DNA of 6,047 nt from WRAI01 sp031549605 (GTDB taxonomy: Bacteria; Bacillota; Clostridia; Oscillospirales; UBA929): positions 1 to 6,047 of the forward strand of contig JAVBPM010000007.1 of the NCBI GenBank assembly GCA_031549605.1, in the 5' to 3' direction. The translations under genes and the position numbers were made by a program. How positions within the stretch are numbered: the first letter of the stretch is position 1; every line of letters begins with the position of its first letter. Of the stretch, positions 4,537 through 6,047 are shown in pieces. Below the pieces are notes generated by a model. The model had not been told where the DNA came from. It did not search any database and saw nothing but the letters and a program-made list of their open reading frames with translations.

Positions 4537-6047
4537 CAAACTGGTAAGCGTCGCGGCCTTCGGCGGCGGCTCGGGCATTGTCTACACCTACAATCAACCC
4601 ATCGACTACAACAGCGTCAATCTCTCGAAGTTCAAGGCCAGACAAGAGATTGTCGCCGGCTCCGGCGACTACTATACATTCAATGCACTGGCGTTTAAGC
4701 CGGGCTCGACGACCAGCCAAATCAAGGTCTTCTTTGACAGAAGCTTTCAAGATGACACTGTGCTCAAACCCTATGACGACGGCGGCGCGGTCAAAAGCAC
4801 GACCGGCACACCAAGCGCCACCGCCTTTCTTCCGCTCAAAGGCCCGTTCAACGGCACGCGCCTGACGCTGCTCAGCGCCGTTGTAGACGCCAGCGGCAGC
4901 AAGCTGGTACTCACCTTCAACAGCGCCGTTAACGCCGCCGACCTCAAGACCAACGCCTCGCAGTTTTCCGGCATGGTCGACGACACCGTCTCGCGAGCGC
5001 TCCTCTTCTCGGCGGCGCGGGTGCTCACGCCCACCACCATCGAGCTGACGCTGGTGACGCCGATGTTGAAGAAAGACAACCTCGCCCATGTCGTCTATGG
5101 CGACATTGACGTTACCCCGAACCTGATTGCCGACGGGCTGCTGTACGGCACCGACGGCAGCAGCCTGGCCAGAGCCGATATGACGATTACCAACAACTCA
5201 ACGCGCAACGGCGTGCTGTGCAACGGCGTGTTTGTCGCCTCGGCGCGACTCGATGCCGGCCTGCTGGTGCTCGAGCCGACGGCGACCGAATGGACGGCCA
5301 TCATGCAAAAAGCGACGTGGTACGGCAAGACGTACAACAAGCCGGGTCAGTGCCTGCTGGTCACCGAGTCGCTCTCGCCCGCCGCGCTGAACGGCTACAC
5401 GTTGATGCTCACCAAGTCGCAGCTGGCCGACCTGGGCGACGTGAGCCTTGACGTCAACAACAACAATCTGTTGTTGTATCCGGCGCTGACCAACGCGCCG
5501 GCCCTCGCCGCCGTGGGCACCAAGCGCGTGGCGCTGACCTACCGCTACAACATCGCGCTGCCCACCACACCGCTGCTGGGCGCACGACTGACGCTGACCT
5601 GCGACAACACAGCCATTAACGTCGGCACCGGCGCGTCGCTGGCCAAAATCACATACCCCAATTACAACGGCAGGCTCAACTACAACTACAGCTGCGTGCC
5701 GGTCTACATGACTTCCGGCAAACCGATGTACATCTACCGCTCCACCGAGTCGATGTTCGAAGACATTGTGGCCACCGTCGACCGACTGGGCGACTACGGC
5801 GTTGTGCTGTGGACGGGCGCAAAACTCACCGACGTGACCTACTGGAACGAATACGCGGTCAACGCGCTGCAACAGCTGGGCGTTGTCGGCGGCACGGGCG
5901 GCGGCAAGTTCTCGCCGGCTCGCACCGTCACGCGCGCCGAGTTTATCACGATGCTGATGCGCACGGTCACCCGCAACATCGACACCAGCGGCACCCGCCA
6001 GTTTGCCGACGTTCCGGCCGGCAGCTACTACACCACAACAGTGCTCA
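4442..6047 (+). CDS. Second secreted SLH-domain surface protein, 3' end cut by window edge
   Basis: The frame is open for 535 codons to the window end with no stop. The signal peptide (1-28, MKHPR..., APAQA-A) is almost identical to that of the upstream paralog. The mature region differs strongly but keeps the same plan. A beta-rich N-terminal domain (about 33-125) is followed by a SwmB-like segment (about 137-235, LTLLSAVVDASGSKLVLTFN). A shared landmark, EWTAIM (283-288), matches residues 300-305 of the paralog. Asn/Tyr-rich stretches such as VNNNN and NYNGRLNYNYS follow. SLH1 lies at about 467-512 with TRAE at 497-500, and SLH2 begins at QFADVPAGSYY (520 on) and is cut. By homology one further SLH and roughly 120 more residues are expected. 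The ATG at 4442 has the same AAGGAGA site. Likely exported and anchored through wall polymer; what the variable part does is unknown. Confidence 0.92.
   Translation, partial: MKHPRLAALVTTLVLLLSLGAFAPAQAAAEPFKLVSVAAFGGGSGIVYTYNQPIDYNSVNLSKFKARQEIVAGSGDYYTFNALAFKPGSTTSQIKVFFDRSFQDDTVLKPYDDGGAVKSTTGTPSATAFLPLKGPFNGTRLTLLSAVVDASGSKLVLTFNSAVNAADLKTNASQFSGMVDDTVSRALLFSAARVLTPTTIELTLVTPMLKKDNLAHVVYGDIDVTPNLIADGLLYGTDGSSLARADMTITNNSTRNGVLCNGVFVASARLDAGLLVLEPTATEWTAIMQKATWYGKTYNKPGQCLLVTESLSPAALNGYTLMLTKSQLADLGDVSLDVNNNNLLLYPALTNAPALAAVGTKRVALTYRYNIALPTTPLLGARLTLTCDNTAINVGTGASLAKITYPNYNGRLNYNYSCVPVYMTSGKPMYIYRSTESMFEDIVATVDRLGDYGVVLWTGAKLTDVTYWNEYAVNALQQLGVVGGTGGGKFSPARTVTRAEFITMLMRTVTRNIDTSGTRQFADVPAGSYYTTTVL
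5879..6046 (+). repeat. SLH-encoding segment shared with the upstream paralog (copy B)
   Basis: Gap-free partner of 3777-3944 with about 83% nucleotide identity. The match continues to the window end, so its true right limit is not visible. The conserved core covers GVVGGTGGGKFSP, TRAEF, TMLMRTVTRN and QFADVPAGSYY. Confidence 0.85.

Noticed and set aside
5198..5872. A 224-codon open frame on the minus strand
   Set aside because: It is antisense to the second SLH gene. Its Val/Gly/Arg/His/Gln-rich translation has no motif and no good ribosome binding site context was seen, so it is a shadow.

Overview
The window looks like a chromosomal cell-surface locus from a Gram-positive, high-GC member of the Bacillota, plausibly a clostridial or Oscillospirales-type organism. 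This is inferred from secreted SLH-domain proteins, strong GGAGG-type ribosome binding sites, sigma-A-like promoters lying in AT-rich gaps between GC-rich genes, and GTG/TTG starts. No rRNA, tRNA or housekeeping marker is present, so the taxonomy stays tentative.

Layout. On the minus strand at the left edge (1-404) is a partial gene for a phage-type terminase small subunit (Terminase_2 family), whose 3' end lies outside the window. To its right is a compact minus-strand transcription unit with a promoter at 2165-2137. It encodes a membrane-anchored polysaccharide-deacetylase-like protein (2105-1212), then an unrecognised three-helix membrane protein (1195-494), and ends at a rho-independent terminator (449-421). 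Divergently, on the plus strand, are two paralogous secreted SLH-domain proteins: a complete 654-residue one (2298-4262) and a second (4442 to beyond the window end). Each has its own nearly identical promoter, leader and signal peptide.

The two SLH proteins share about 174 bp at the 5' end (about 95% identical, including the non-coding promoter and leader) and a well conserved SLH region (about 83% at the nucleotide level over 168 bp). The mature regions in between, which look like SwmB/Ig-like beta domains, have diverged strongly. This is the architecture of an S-layer or surface-protein paralog family with a conserved expression/export cassette, a variable exposed part and a conserved wall anchor.

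The two most notable observations are this duplicated cassette and the NodB-like protein. The latter contains no histidine at all, so it lacks the metal-binding histidines of the family and is probably a pseudoenzyme. A third point is that the terminator of the deacetylase-like operon lies inside the apparent 5' leader of the terminase gene. I saw no CRISPR array, tRNA, insertion sequence or attachment site.
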